Assembly: GCF_947179165.1 (NCBI RefSeq)
Contig: NC_077240.1
Location: forward strand, 28,500,001-28,564,000
Source of the DNA: Solanum dulcamara
Taxonomy: Eukaryota; Streptophyta; Magnoliopsida; Solanales; Solanaceae
Reading direction: 5' to 3'
Length of the DNA stretch: 64,000 bases
In this document: piece by piece, positions 50,263 to 59,689 of the stretch
How the letters are laid out: each line of letters begins with the position of its first letter
How positions within the stretch are numbered: the stretch's first letter is position 1
Notes under the pieces: generated by a model
What the model was told of the DNA's origin: nothing
Databases searched by the model: none
The model's input: the letters and a program-made list of their open reading frames with translations, nothing else
Position numbers and translations under genes: made by a program

Positions 50263-51029
50263 ATCTCAAAAAGGAAATACCCCAAAAGCCCCTTACTTTA
50301 TCAATGCAATTTCCAAAAAAAAACTAGTTACAAAATGCTAACAGACAGTGACACAACCAGAATATACACCTTCTTCTTCAAGCATGAAACATGCAAACAC
50401 AAACTAATGTCACTTCAAGAAGCAGATGATAGAAATGTCAAAACGCCCAACAAAATTGTAATCTTCAACACTTGATTTCAACCTTTAAACCTGAAAATTG
50501 GCAATATAAACAAACATAACAGTTAGTACTAACTAAGAATTGAATGAAAATCAAGACACATTGAACTTTCATACACTTACTAGGTTTTGATCGGTGAAGA
50601 AGGAAGAGGGTTTTGTTTGAACTGAAGAGACAATGGACACAGTGTGTTGAAGATCAAGTTTTGGGCACTGAATGAAAGTCGAGGAAGATTGAACTTTCAT
50701 ACACTTAGCTAGGTTTGATCGGTGAAGAAGGAAGAAGGTTTCCTTTGAACTGAAGAGACAAAGGACAGAAGATCAAGTTTTGGGCATTTGATCTTAAAGT
50801 TATGACGTGTAAAGATGGTAGTGTTGGCGGAATTTAATTGGTCAACTAATCTATGTGGAGGAAAGTGTAATACACGCTCTACACTCCAACTTCGGATTAT
50901 TTAAAAAGTGTCAAAATGACACATCAGACCCTTACATTAGGTGTCTAAAATGAATATCTCTTGGTTTAGATGTCTAGTGAAAATTGTTACCAACTTTAAG
51001 AGCCACCGATGGATTTAACCTTTAAATTT

Positions 51030-51765
51030 ATATGAATAAGACTTATATACCTCGAAAATCCCAAAGTTGAATTGCAAAGTCACTTTTCGAGAATACGTAA
51101 GCCCTTCTTTCTCATTCATTGCTTCGGTTGGAGATTCCATTACAGTTCCAACAAAAAAAAATAAAAAAATACAAAAAAAAAAAAAAAGCACTAACATGAC
51201 GAAATCTATTTTTTTTGTTCATCCAAATTGATTGTATCTCATGTTTTGCTCCTCTTTCACGGGTTCTTTGCCTTTTCTTGATTTCGCTTTTGATTACTTC
51301 TTCACATTCCTTTAATACCCATTTTACATTAAAAAATATATTCTCTTTTGGCATTCTTATCGGTTTTAGTTTCTGGGTTTTGTGTATTGTGGAGGGTTGC
51401 ATCCTAGGAAGGTGCATGCTGTTGATTTTCTGAAATCTGCATATTTTTTGGGGGGTAAGAAGCAATGTATGTTTTTGTTTTGATCTGCAAGCTTTCGTAT
51501 GCATTGCTTATGTATCTTTGCTTTATTCCTTTTCTGGGTATTTGATTAGAGTATTGTGACTTTGGTTACTTTTCTGGACCTGATCTCTTGCATTGTTCTA
51601 ATTTGGGTTGTTTGACCTTTGATTTGGCAGCATCTAGTGGTCATAAAAATAAAATCTTGAAATGGGTTGGTGAATAGAAACTAGTTTGCGGTTGTTTCCG
51701 ACGGTTTAGGGGTAGGGGTGTTGTGTGGAAGGAAGGTGAAATTACTTTGCTAATTAATTTTGTCC
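51030..51765. other. Unique-looking sequence between MULE and AP5M
   Basis: Apart from the possible exon at 51051-51140 and A-rich runs at 51150-51187, no transposon or gene is recognised. It may include regulatory sequence for AP5M or for a divergent gene. Confidence 0.35.
51051..51140 (-). CDS. Possible first coding exon of an unknown divergent gene
   Basis: On the - strand the ATG at 51140 opens 30 codons (MESPTEAMNEKEGLTYSRKV and on), ending at a GAG/GTATAT donor at 51051. It lies between the MULE and AP5M and points away from AP5M. If real, the MULE inserted in its first intron, 22 bp past the donor. I do not recognise the peptide, and no second exon was found to the left. It may be chance. 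Confidence 0.2.
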
Positions 51766-52025
51766 ATTATTTCATTTAGCTTGAGCTCTTGTCATGTTTA
51801 TTTTACTCTCCAGTGCTTCAAGTTTTCTTTACTTGCATACTTATATGCTCGTCTACTAGTTGGTTTTAGCATTTAGACAAAATTCGAACTCGTCTTTCTC
51901 AAGTTTAAGGTCTGATGTTAGTCGTTGATAGTTGTTGGCTCAAGTTGGTAGTTTTTGTTGCATTTCATTAAGTATTAGCCATACGTATTAGCATACTTTC
52001 ATCAGTGGTGTCATGTATCGTATAG
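51766..52025 (+). mobile_element. Copy of part of the Ogre-type LTR (34188-34437) just upstream of AP5M
   Basis: Nearly identical sequence occurs at 34188-34437, from TTTAGCTTGAGCTCTTGTC to CATGTATCGTATAG. This copy has a 12-bp insertion (near 51985, ACGTATTAGCAT, a local duplication) and a few substitutions. It ends 47 bp before the AP5M start codon. It lacks LTR termini, so it came in as a duplicated or filler segment rather than by transposition. Confidence 0.75.
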
Positions 52026-52072
52026 TTCGTCTCTGCAGGAAACCACCGTAGAGTTCATCTCCGGTGTGGGAA

Positions 52073-55000
52073 ATGCCGAGTTCGTGTAGTATCAGAGCTC
52101 TCTGGATCCTCACCAATCAAGACACCGTTGTTTTCTCCCGGTATTCACCTCTCCCTCTGTGTGCGCGAGTGCGTGTTTTCTTAATTTTAATCATGTGATG
52201 GTGGGATAAAATTGCAGGAGATTTCCGGTGGTGGAGAAGCGGTGGCGGGCGGCATGTGAGAGAGATGAGAGTTTTATGGAGGATGATTTGAAATATAATG
52301 TGGTGCCTTCTCTTCCTACTGATTCAGATATTGCTGCTGCTTTCGTTGACCGCAAGAAAAGGTTTTTTATTTTTCTTTTTAAAATCCTTTTCTGAATAAA
52401 GTTTGAAGCTTGGGATGATATGTTTGAGTTTAAGTGATATACAATGACAGTGGTAGTGGTTTTTTACATCATTAGTGTAATTTAACCTGTCATACAAGAT
52501 ACCATCTATTTTAGGTTATCAGTGGTTGTTATTAAATAAAGTTACATGCAATTACCTTCAAAGTAACATGATTACTCCGTCACGGCATAGAATTTCAACT
52601 GTATCTGTTTTAGTATGTGTACTTGAAGAGAACATAAAAGTACTATCCTTATGTCCCTAAGGGAGTGATTTAGCGGTTGAAAAATTGGAGTGACAACTCT
52701 GGGAACCAATATTTAGATCTTAGCAGATACTAGGCGATTCTTTCTATCTGTCTAAGTTTTGGAGTTTGGATGAGTAGAGTTACCTTGTACCTTTTTGATG
52801 ACAAGGGAAATCTGCAGCCACTACCCTTTGGGTGTGCATAGGGTAAACCCCCCACTCCTATGCAATAGCTCGCAAATCACACAGGAGAGGTAACCTGCAC
52901 TAGACAAGTCCGGTATGACGAGCTTGACCAAGAAGGCAAATCCCTTGCTTTCGCTAGCAAAGGGTTTCTAACATGAGACCTCCAACATGAAAATTTCAAG
53001 CCCAAAACACTAGGCCACCCCGACGAGTTAGAGTTACCTTGTACCTGTTTTAGTGCGAGAATAACATGTATCCGGTGGATTAGTTTAGGTGTACTATATT
53101 AGCTCAAAGACCACATTTATAGAAAAGAGTAGTGTCTTTTTTTTTTGGTTAATTGAGAAATTTGATGTATTTTAGTCACAAAACTAGGTGTAACCTTTCT
53201 CAAAAGAAAAAAAATTATCTTCACTTCCAAATCTTCGAGTTTAGTGTGCTTAGCAGTTAGCTCCTTTCGTTTTAAGCTAGTTAACTCATTTGGTTTGGAT
53301 AATCTACTGAATGCTTATTATGTGTGGATGATATAGGTCATTTAAGAATAAAGAATTGTGGGTTCATTAATAATCTTAGAGATGAGGTGAGGGGGTAATA
53401 ATCTAGTCTAAAGAAATAGACTAAATGGAAAAGTGGAGCTTCAATTTTCTTGATTTTACTCTCGAGCCTTGCATTATGAAATTTTGGTTTCATAACTGAA
53501 AGCTGGATGCAATATTCGCCTAGTGAATCACCTGGGTTTTGTAATTCAGTTAAAAAAGTGGCATAGTAGCAAAATTTTGAAAAAAATCATCATTTTTATT
53601 TGTTAAACTTCAGTTCAATTCTTTCTGGTATCCAATATCCAATCACTGATCAGTACTACACGGAGATAAATGACTAAAGGGAGACTCTTTCCCAACTCTC
53701 AGTCCCTATCTATTATTCTTGTATTGCAATCAGTGGGGATAGGTTCATGTTCAAAAGGTTAGTTTGACAAGGAAGTGACACTTGCAAGTTGAGAATTGGA
53801 AACATCTTGAAATCACCTGGATAATTTAAATTCAATTTGTTTCTATTATCTCTTTTTTTTTTTTGCATGGATCCACTCTGGTGTTTTTCCCTTTCATGGT
53901 ACATATCCCTTCAAATTTTGTCAAATTTGCAACTTTCTTGGCTATTAAAGAAGGGAAAAAACTCAAATATGTCATTGAGCTTAATGAAAAGACCTATCTA
54001 TGCTACCAGATAACATGTCATTGACATTACCATTGTGGGCCATATATGCCATTACCCTAACACAACTGTACTATTACCTGATTTCGCAATGTGGCATTAT
54101 CTAAACCCTTCATTATTTATCAACCCCTTCCCCTCTCACCCCTTTTACTATTGGCATATGCGAGCCATTTTGGTAAGTTCAGTGACATATTTTAGCCTTT
54201 TCCCAATCCCTTATAATACATGACTCTCTTGGATAACAAAACTAACTTATGTTTTTTTTTTTGTTGTTGTTCATGTATGACATTCAACATTTTAGAATCA
54301 TATTCCTTTATAAACCTCTCCATCTTTTCTAATTTTATGTAATAAACGTGCAATTTTATGTAACAAACTTATAAGGACAAGTTCATCCCTTATACTATAA
54401 CATTATTATCTTACATGGAAATACTATACTCTCTCATTGAATTGGATTATGAATCTACTCCTATTCTATATCATTCACAATTTTCACATTCTTTATGACT
54501 ATTAAAAAGATTTTAAAGAACACATAAAATTTGTTTAAGAACAAAGAGAGACGGGCTTAAAAGAGAACTAGGTATGGAAAGTACATATGAGTGTATGAAT
54601 TAATAGTATGTATGTGTTTTCATTGTGGAATTTGGGGTATTACAGTGGTTGGTATGTGGTGATGACTTGGGAAAAGGACATTAAATTTGTTTTTAAAAAA
54701 AATTAGAGACAAGCTTAAGAGAGATTTCGAGAATATACTAATGAGTTATAACTGAGTATGGAAAGTACATATGAGCGTGTGAATTATGAGTATGTATTTG
54801 TTTTCATGGTAGAATTTAGTGTGATTAGCTATGACTATTGATGAAGTTGTCATGAAGAGTGAAATGGCATGCACTTACTCACTATCTGTCTTTATTATGT
54901 AAAATCTCGTTATCTTATTCATTGTTGATTTAGCTTCCATTGTTCTCTTTATCTTTCTTCAGTTTCATGCCTTTACTTTGTAGCCAAATTGTACTTCTCA

Positions 55001-55339
55001 TGAATTACCCTGTTTTAACCATTTCTATAGGGAGGGATCTGCTCGTGGATTTGGCATTAGGATAAACCAGTCAGTTGAAGGTTCAGATTCCTGGGTTGAT
55101 GATCCGATTACGCGTCACATAATAAGTTTGTGCACTAAAAATGAAGAGGAAAAGAATCGTGTTTTGTGGCCACTTGTTTTGCACATAAAGGGGCACTACT
55201 GTATCCTTGTACTGCCTCTAGTGGAACCAGATCATCTAAAGACATATACAAGGATGTGTAAAGGATCTGACTGTGGAAATGCTGTTGGAGCCGATGAAAG
55301 TTTATCCCCCCTCCTGCTTAATCTTCCATCAATCACAGG
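52073..55339 (+). CDS. AP5M: AP-5 complex subunit mu, exons 1-3 (5' part of gene)
   Basis: The product is the medium subunit of the AP-5 adaptor complex, which acts in endosomal sorting. Exon 1 is 52073-52140 (MPSSCSIRALWILTNQDTVV), exon 2 is 52218-52361 (FPVVEKRWRAACERDES) and exon 3 is 55031-55339 (RGFGIRINQSVEGSDSWVDD, then PITRHIISL and LVLPLVEPDHL, ending LLLNLPSIT). All joins use GT-AG signals and keep frame. The 173 codons match the N-terminal longin-like region of plant AP5M as I know it from Arabidopsis At2g20790. The donor at 55340 is intact, but exon 4 is not visible before 64000. Intron 2 holds a SINE and a MITE. LTR-derived sequence ends 47 bp before the ATG. It may be the working gene or a 5' fragment of it. 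Confidence 0.85.
52793..53028 (-). mobile_element. tRNA-derived SINE in AP5M intron 2
   Basis: On the - strand it begins with a tRNA-like GTGGCCTAGTGTTTTGGGC A-box region and a GGTCTCATGTTAGAAACCC B-box region. It ends GTCATCAAAAAG. An 18-bp target duplication TAGAGTTACCTTGTACCT flanks it (52775-52792 and 53029-53046). A copy was carried along with AP5M copy A (21141-21383), so the insertion is older than that duplication. Confidence 0.88.
53953..54203. mobile_element. Candidate MITE in AP5M intron 2
   Basis: The left end GGGAAAAAACTCAAATATGT and the reverse complement of the right end GGGAAAAGGCTAAAATATGT form terminal inverted repeats of about 28 bp. The length is about 250 bp and it is non-coding. 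A target duplication was not clear. The ends resemble Mutator-derived MITEs of Solanaceae. Confidence 0.5.
54520..54835. repeat. Direct duplication in AP5M intron 2
   Basis: A segment with GGAAAGTACATATGAGTGTG and GTATGTATGTGTTTTCATTG (54570-54640) recurs with substitutions at 54755-54825. Unit spacing is about 185 bp. No function is suggested. Confidence 0.6.
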
Positions 55340-55519
55340 GTATGTTTCTAACTTTCAAGTTGATAGGTGAAATTGACATTTGATGTCTGTCTTTTGGCCC
55401 CTTAAGTTGATCCAGAGCATATATAAGTTTAATCTTTTCCCTTATTCTTCACTGCCATTGGTCAATCATCGACTCCACTCTGAATTAATGCTATTAAGAG
55501 TTTGTGTGGGTTAGCTGAT

Positions 55520-55945
55520 TAAAACTAGATCATACGTATTAAGTGCTGCAACTTATTTTTTAAATAAGTAGTTACGTATTTGGATAAGAGTATTGAAACT
55601 GATAATAAGCGGTTGGTGTGTTTGGTAAAAATGTGTGGATAAGCACTTTTTATGTAATATGGCTGAAATACCCTTAACTATTTTTTAAAAGATGTACGTT
55701 TAGTAGGAGTATTTTTACATGAAAAAGACGAATGACGAAAATCAATGGAGAGGAAGTTAAGATTTTTCTTTTAGGAATTGTATTTCAGGGATTACAAAAG
55801 ATTTAGGGATAATATAGCACTAAAAAATTTGGTCAAACCAAAGTGCTTATATAAACTGAGAAGCCAATCTAAGCACTTTGGTATTAACCAAACACATAGA
55901 TGAGCAAAACAATGCTTATAGCCTGATTTAATCAACTTATAAGTT
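55520..55945. mobile_element. Possible MITE in AP5M intron 3
   Basis: An AT-rich segment begins with GCTGCAACTTATTTTTTAAATAAG and ends with an AACTTATAAGTTGAC palindrome. The words GTGCTTAT and AAGCACTTT occur in inverted orientation on the two sides. The boundaries and superfamily are uncertain. Confidence 0.3.
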
Positions 55946-56103
55946 GACAGTCCAACAAATTCGTGAATCACATGTGGGGGAAGTTATTTGGCAATTGAAA
56001 TTTTAGGAGAAATCTTCAGGATCGAGAGTTGGGGGAATTTCATAATCTGGTCGAGCTAATTTATGAGCAGAATTTACCAGTAAATTCACCCAACATTTGG
56101 AAA

Positions 56104-56286
56104 AAAGGACAGTCCGGTGCACCAAAGCTCCCGCTATGTGCAGGGTTCAGGGAAGGGCCCGACCACAAGGGTCTATTGTACGCAGCCTTACCTTGCATTT
56201 CTGCTAGAGGCTGTTTTCAGGGCTTGAATCCGTAACCTCCTGGTCACATGGCAACAACTTTACCAGTTACTCCAAAGCTCCCCTTC
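56104..56286 (-). mobile_element. Complete tRNA-derived SINE in AP5M intron 3
   Basis: On the - strand it starts GAAGGGGAGCTTTGGAGTAAC (A-box GGAGTAACTGGTAAAG; B-box GGTTACGGATTCAAGCCC). It continues through GCTGCGTACAATAGACCC and GGGCCCTTCCCTGAACCC to CACCGGACTGTCC. An 18-bp duplication TCACCCAACATTTGGAAA flanks it (56086-56103 and 56287-56304). I recognise it as a widespread Solanaceae SINE. A 60-bp piece of the same family sits in the loop of the AP5M inverted repeat. Confidence 0.92.
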
Positions 56287-56311
56287 TCACCCAACATTTG
56301 GAAATAGTGAC

Positions 56312-57300
56312 AAAAAAGGGACGGTTTGTTCACTGCTAGGGATGGAGGAATCTACATTTCCACACCGCTCTATTTGGATTCCTAGGATGCTCAGGAAGGT
56401 GTGTTTCTTTGCATGGTTAGCTGTGAGGGGAGTGATATAGACAACAGAGAATCTGCGAAAGAGGAGGATCACTTCTGTTGATTGGTGCTTCATGTATAGA
56501 TGTTTGAGAGAAGATGTTGATCATCTCCTTTAAAGTCATACGTACTTTAATAAAAAGAAAAGAGAAATAGTAGTATAGTACCACTCACATCTCTAGAGAG
56601 TTTCACTAAAGAGATTTTTCAGGAGTGCAGGGTAAAGAGAGAGAGAGATTCTGATTGGAGAGTTTTCTGAGAACGAACACTGGGTGGTGGTGTGTGAATT
56701 GAAGATTGAGGTTAAAGGGAGCTTCCATGGCCATGGGGTAGATATACATACGTTGGACTCTGTATGGGGTGTAGTTCTGATGATTTTCTTGTTTTTCTCT
56801 TATGTTTGAGATAAGTCAAACATGTGAATTCCCCCCAACTTTACAATGGTCTAACACAGTGCAAGGGGGTCTCAGATCTACTTACAAGATGGCATGTGTA
56901 AAAGTGCACCCGCAAAGTCAAGGTGTGCAAGGAGGATTTTTCAACAAGTTCGGGGGAGGGAGGGATATTTTTAAGGTTAATAATAATAATGAAGATGATG
57001 GCAGTTTGCTTGTGGTGTGGTTTCTGAGATGGTTTGGGATGCAATAGGTGATAACTGATACCAAGCACAGTGAAGAAGGCGCCTCCTACTGGAAATTCAA
57101 AAGGAAGAGGAGTCAAAGAACTTAGAAACCATTGTCCCACTAGCACTCATATGGGTCTTGTGTAAGTAAAGAAATAGGAGAGCTTTAGATGGAACAGAGA
57201 ACTACCATGTACATTTGAGGAATAGCCTCTCATTTCTAGCTCTTCTTGGTGCACCTATGAGGTTCCGGTGTCTATAAAAGATTGAAAGTTTTTGGTAGAG
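56312..57300 (+). pseudogene. L1 LINE fragment (zf-RVT and C-terminal end) in AP5M intron 3
   Basis: On the + strand, the first part (56312-56540) reads MLRKVCFFAWLAVRGVI, then TTENLRKRRITSVDW and EDVDHLL, the zinc-binding RT module of plant L1. After about 480 bp of unrelated sequence, 57030-57300 reads GASYWKFKRKRSQ, TIVPLALIWVL and RNRRALDGTEN, the usual C-terminal end of plant L1 ORF2. Several stops are present. It is a decayed fragment with an insertion. Confidence 0.65.
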
Positions 57301-57581
57301 AATCATATGATGTTGTAGATTCTATACCTTATAGCATACTACTTTATTTACATTATCAAAAGAGAATAATGATAATTATATGTTGATAATTTGCAGAAAT
57401 TGATCATAAGCAGTTGTATGGTAATTTCCCATCAAAAAATCCTAAAGTTCTTTTTTTTGGTAATCAACATTTTATTATTGTGAGAAATATGGAGAAAAAT
57501 ATTATTGAATTGTATTTTTACATTATTACATAGAGACCATATTACAGACACTACAATACAATCCTTTATCAACTAGGATAC

Positions 57582-57648
57582 TATTTACTATTTCTATTCC
57601 TATTCCTATTCCTATTCCTATTCCTATTCCTATTCCTATTCTAAGTAG
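57582..57648. repeat. ATTCCT hexanucleotide repeat in LTR
   Basis: About ten tandem copies of ATTCCT/CTATTC lie in the 3' LTR. The 5' LTR has fewer, interrupted copies (59498-59533). Confidence 0.9.
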
Positions 57649-57754
57649 GATTCATATACCTATTCCTATTTTAACACTGCCCCTCAAGCTAGTGCATACA
57701 AGTCATATATACCTAGCTTGTTACAAATGTAATTAATACGAGGACCCTTTCATC

Positions 57755-58262
57755 CACTTCTTAGACCACAATTGAGATTGATTTTCTCTATGAGGGTATT
57801 GATTTCTATTCCACCATTACCCGTGCTAGATTTGAAGAGCTTAACATGAATCTGTTCAGGAAGTGTATGGAACCAATTGAGAAGTGCTTTAGAGATGCCA
57901 AGATGGACAAGAACTCTATCCATGATGTTGGTGGCTCCACCAGGATTCCCAAGGTTTAGCAGCTCTTGCAAGACTTTTTCAATGGGAAGGAGCTCTGTAA
58001 GAGCATGATCCCTGATGAAGCTGTTGCTTATGGTGCTGTTGTACACGCTGCAATTTTGAGTGGTAAAGGTAATGAGAAGGTGCAAACCTGTTGTTGTTGG
58101 ATGTTACACCTCTTTTTCTTGGACTTGAAACTGCTGGTGGTGTCATGATTGTGTTGATCCCCAGAAATACCACTATCCCAACAAAGAAAGAGCAGGTCTT
58201 CTCAATACCTACTCAGACGATCAGCTTGGTGTGTTGATCCAGGTCTATGAAGGTGAGAGAAC
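57755..58262 (+). pseudogene. Captured HSP70 fragment (segment 1)
   Basis: The sequence matches the part of cytosolic HSP70 spanning the end of the nucleotide-binding domain and the start of the substrate-binding domain. Visible words are [63 protein letters not shown], then in another frame [20 protein letters not shown] and [18 protein letters not shown], then QVYEGER. Damage includes loss of three codons in DVVLVGG, a TAG for Gln after IPKV, a frameshift near 58085 and another near 58205. It lacks introns, as expected from an mRNA source. It lies inside the small LTR element and is opposite to its strand. Confidence 0.88.
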
Positions 58263-58377
58263 TTGCTTCTATTTGTCTCGTTGGTTTTAGAAGTCCAGCC
58301 TGTATGCTTCGTGGTCATCAAATTTTCGGACAAATCACGGCGACTACTGCAAAGATACTACAATCAGCTTCTTTGGA

Positions 58378-58716
58378 ATGAGTGCAGGGGGAGCATTTGG
58401 TGGAAATAGAGGAGTGAGACCGGTTCCACCAGAGAAAGGAGTTTTCCCGTTGGATCACATGCATTTATGTGACCTGGAGAAGAAGGAATACCTCGGTTGT
58501 CTTAAATCTACTGGACAAAAGAACAAGATCACCAACGACAAGGGCAGACTCTCCAAGGAGAAGATTGAGAAGATTGTTTCAAACCATAGAGTGACTTACA
58601 CAATCGACATACAAGGCTACAAACTCCCCCTGAGCAACAAAACTAGGTGGTTGCTCCATCTAGAATTTTTTCTCACAATGCAGTGGTCGCCGGAAAGTGC
58701 TCAAAATCTAGTATAA
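58378..58716 (+). CDS. Chimeric open frame: COX19 N-terminus fused to HSP70 piece
   Basis: The ATG at 58378 starts 112 codons. Residues 1-44 (MSAGGAFGGNRGVRPVPPEK, then a PLDHMHLCDLEKKEYLGCLK part) are the N-terminus of COX19, the twin CX9C copper/assembly factor of cytochrome c oxidase in the mitochondrial intermembrane space; one CX9C pair (C-DLEKKEYLG-C) is intact. Residues 46-68 (TGQKNKIT, NDKGRLSKEKIEKIV) are HSP70. Residues 69-112 are unidentified. The join lies at a short stretch similar in both genes (KSTG). COX19 5' untranslated-like sequence (58263-58377) precedes the ATG. The frame has no stop. Expression is unknown; a working COX19 is excluded because the second CX9C helix is missing. 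Confidence 0.7.
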   Translation: MSAGGAFGGNRGVRPVPPEKGVFPLDHMHLCDLEKKEYLGCLKSTGQKNKITNDKGRLSKEKIEKIVSNHRVTYTIDIQGYKLPLSNKTRWLLHLEFFLTMQWSPESAQNLV

Positions 58717-58865
58717 AATATATGGATCATCTTGGAATCAATAGATGAGTAGATCTTAAATAAGAAAGTCACCGTACAACTGGCCGGAACATGTTCATGC
58801 GCTGGATTATTAGATTTGATGGTTGAAAGTGGTCACAATCTGAGAAATAAAATTATATGAGTACG

Positions 58866-59270
58866 GTCAGAATGATGACATGATCCTACTGAGAAAGAGA
58901 ATGATATGGGTGGGGTCGGAATGATGGCACGACCCTACTGAAAAATAGAAATTATCTGGGTAGGGTCGGAATGATGGCACAACCCTACTCAAATAAGAAA
59001 GTAGTCACCGGAAAGATGGCACGGTGCTACGCAAATAGGATATGAAAAAATAGTCACCGAAAAGATGGCACAGTGCTACACAAATCTGATATGAGAAAGT
59101 AGTCACCGGAATAATGCACGGTGATACACAAATAGATATGAGAAAGTAGTTCGAAAAAAATGCACGGTACTACGAAATTAAATATGAAAAAGGAGTCACT
59201 GGAAAGATGCACGGTGCTACGCAAATTGGATATGAAAAAATAGTCACCGAAAAGATATATGCTGACCCAA
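58866..59270. repeat. Tandem repeats near the 5' LTR of the small LTR element
   Basis: Three units of about 50 bp contain GGGTCGGAATGATGGCACGA (58866-59000). About six units of 45-55 bp contain GTCACCGGAAAGATGGCACG and GTGCTACGCAAAT (59005-59270). They lie just inside the 5' LTR on the element strand and may serve as its leader. Confidence 0.8.
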
Positions 59271-59689
59271 ACTTTTGCTAACATAATCATTGGCCAGACA
59301 GGCGGCATATATGAGTAATAGCCGCTCGCCGGCAGCGAAAACTCTTTAATTCTCTACCAAGATCGTAGAGACTTTGATACCGTGTGAGAAATATGGAGAA
59401 AAATATTATTGAATTGTGTTTTTACATTATTACACGAAGACCCTATTTATAGACACTACAATACAATCCTTTACCAACTAGGATATTATTTACTATTTCT
59501 ATTCCTATTACTATTCATATTCCTATTCCTATTCTAAGTAGGATTGTATATACCTATTCCTATTCTAACAATTACCAGAGTGAAACTTTACAATTCAAAA
59601 AGAGCAGCAACAAAGAGAAAAGATACTATAACTCCCATGCCTACATTGGTTGGTATTTACCCACACCAAGTGCATGCTTCAACAGAGCT

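Larger units (their letters stand above)
45385..51020 (-). mobile_element. Mutator-like element (MULE) with 9-bp target duplication
   Basis: The left terminus GGCCAAATCCATCAGTGGC and the reverse complement of the right terminus GGTTAAATCCATCGGTGGC begin terminal inverted repeats of about 140 bp, which include GGTCTAATGTGTCATTTTG. The flanking duplication TTTAAATTT is perfect (45376-45384 and 51021-51029). Two genes point toward each other: a transposase on the - strand (46876-50262) and a GRF zinc-finger gene on the + strand (45844-46302). A 41-bp direct duplication (45712-45752 and 45759-45799) and a ~138-bp one (50530-50667 and 50668-50790) lie next to the ends. Confidence 0.93.
57479..59570 (-). 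mobile_element. Small non-autonomous copia-type LTR element carrying HSP70 and COX19 pieces
   Basis: The LTRs are 59383-59570 (5' LTR on the - strand, 188 bp) and 57479-57676 (3' LTR, 198 bp). They begin TGTTAGAATAGGAATAGG (- strand of 59570) and end ATATTTCTCACA. Next to the 5' LTR is a primer-binding site TGGTATCAAAG-like (59371-59382, - strand). Next to the 3' LTR is the polypurine tract TTGAGGGGCAG (57677-57687, - strand). The flanking sequences ATTAT (57474-57478) and ATTAC (59571-59575) match four in five. No gag or pol is present. Instead, the interior holds HSP70 and COX19 gene pieces, antisense to the element, and tandem repeats at 58866-59270. The LTR length difference is due to ATTCCT unit number. 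Confidence 0.88.
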
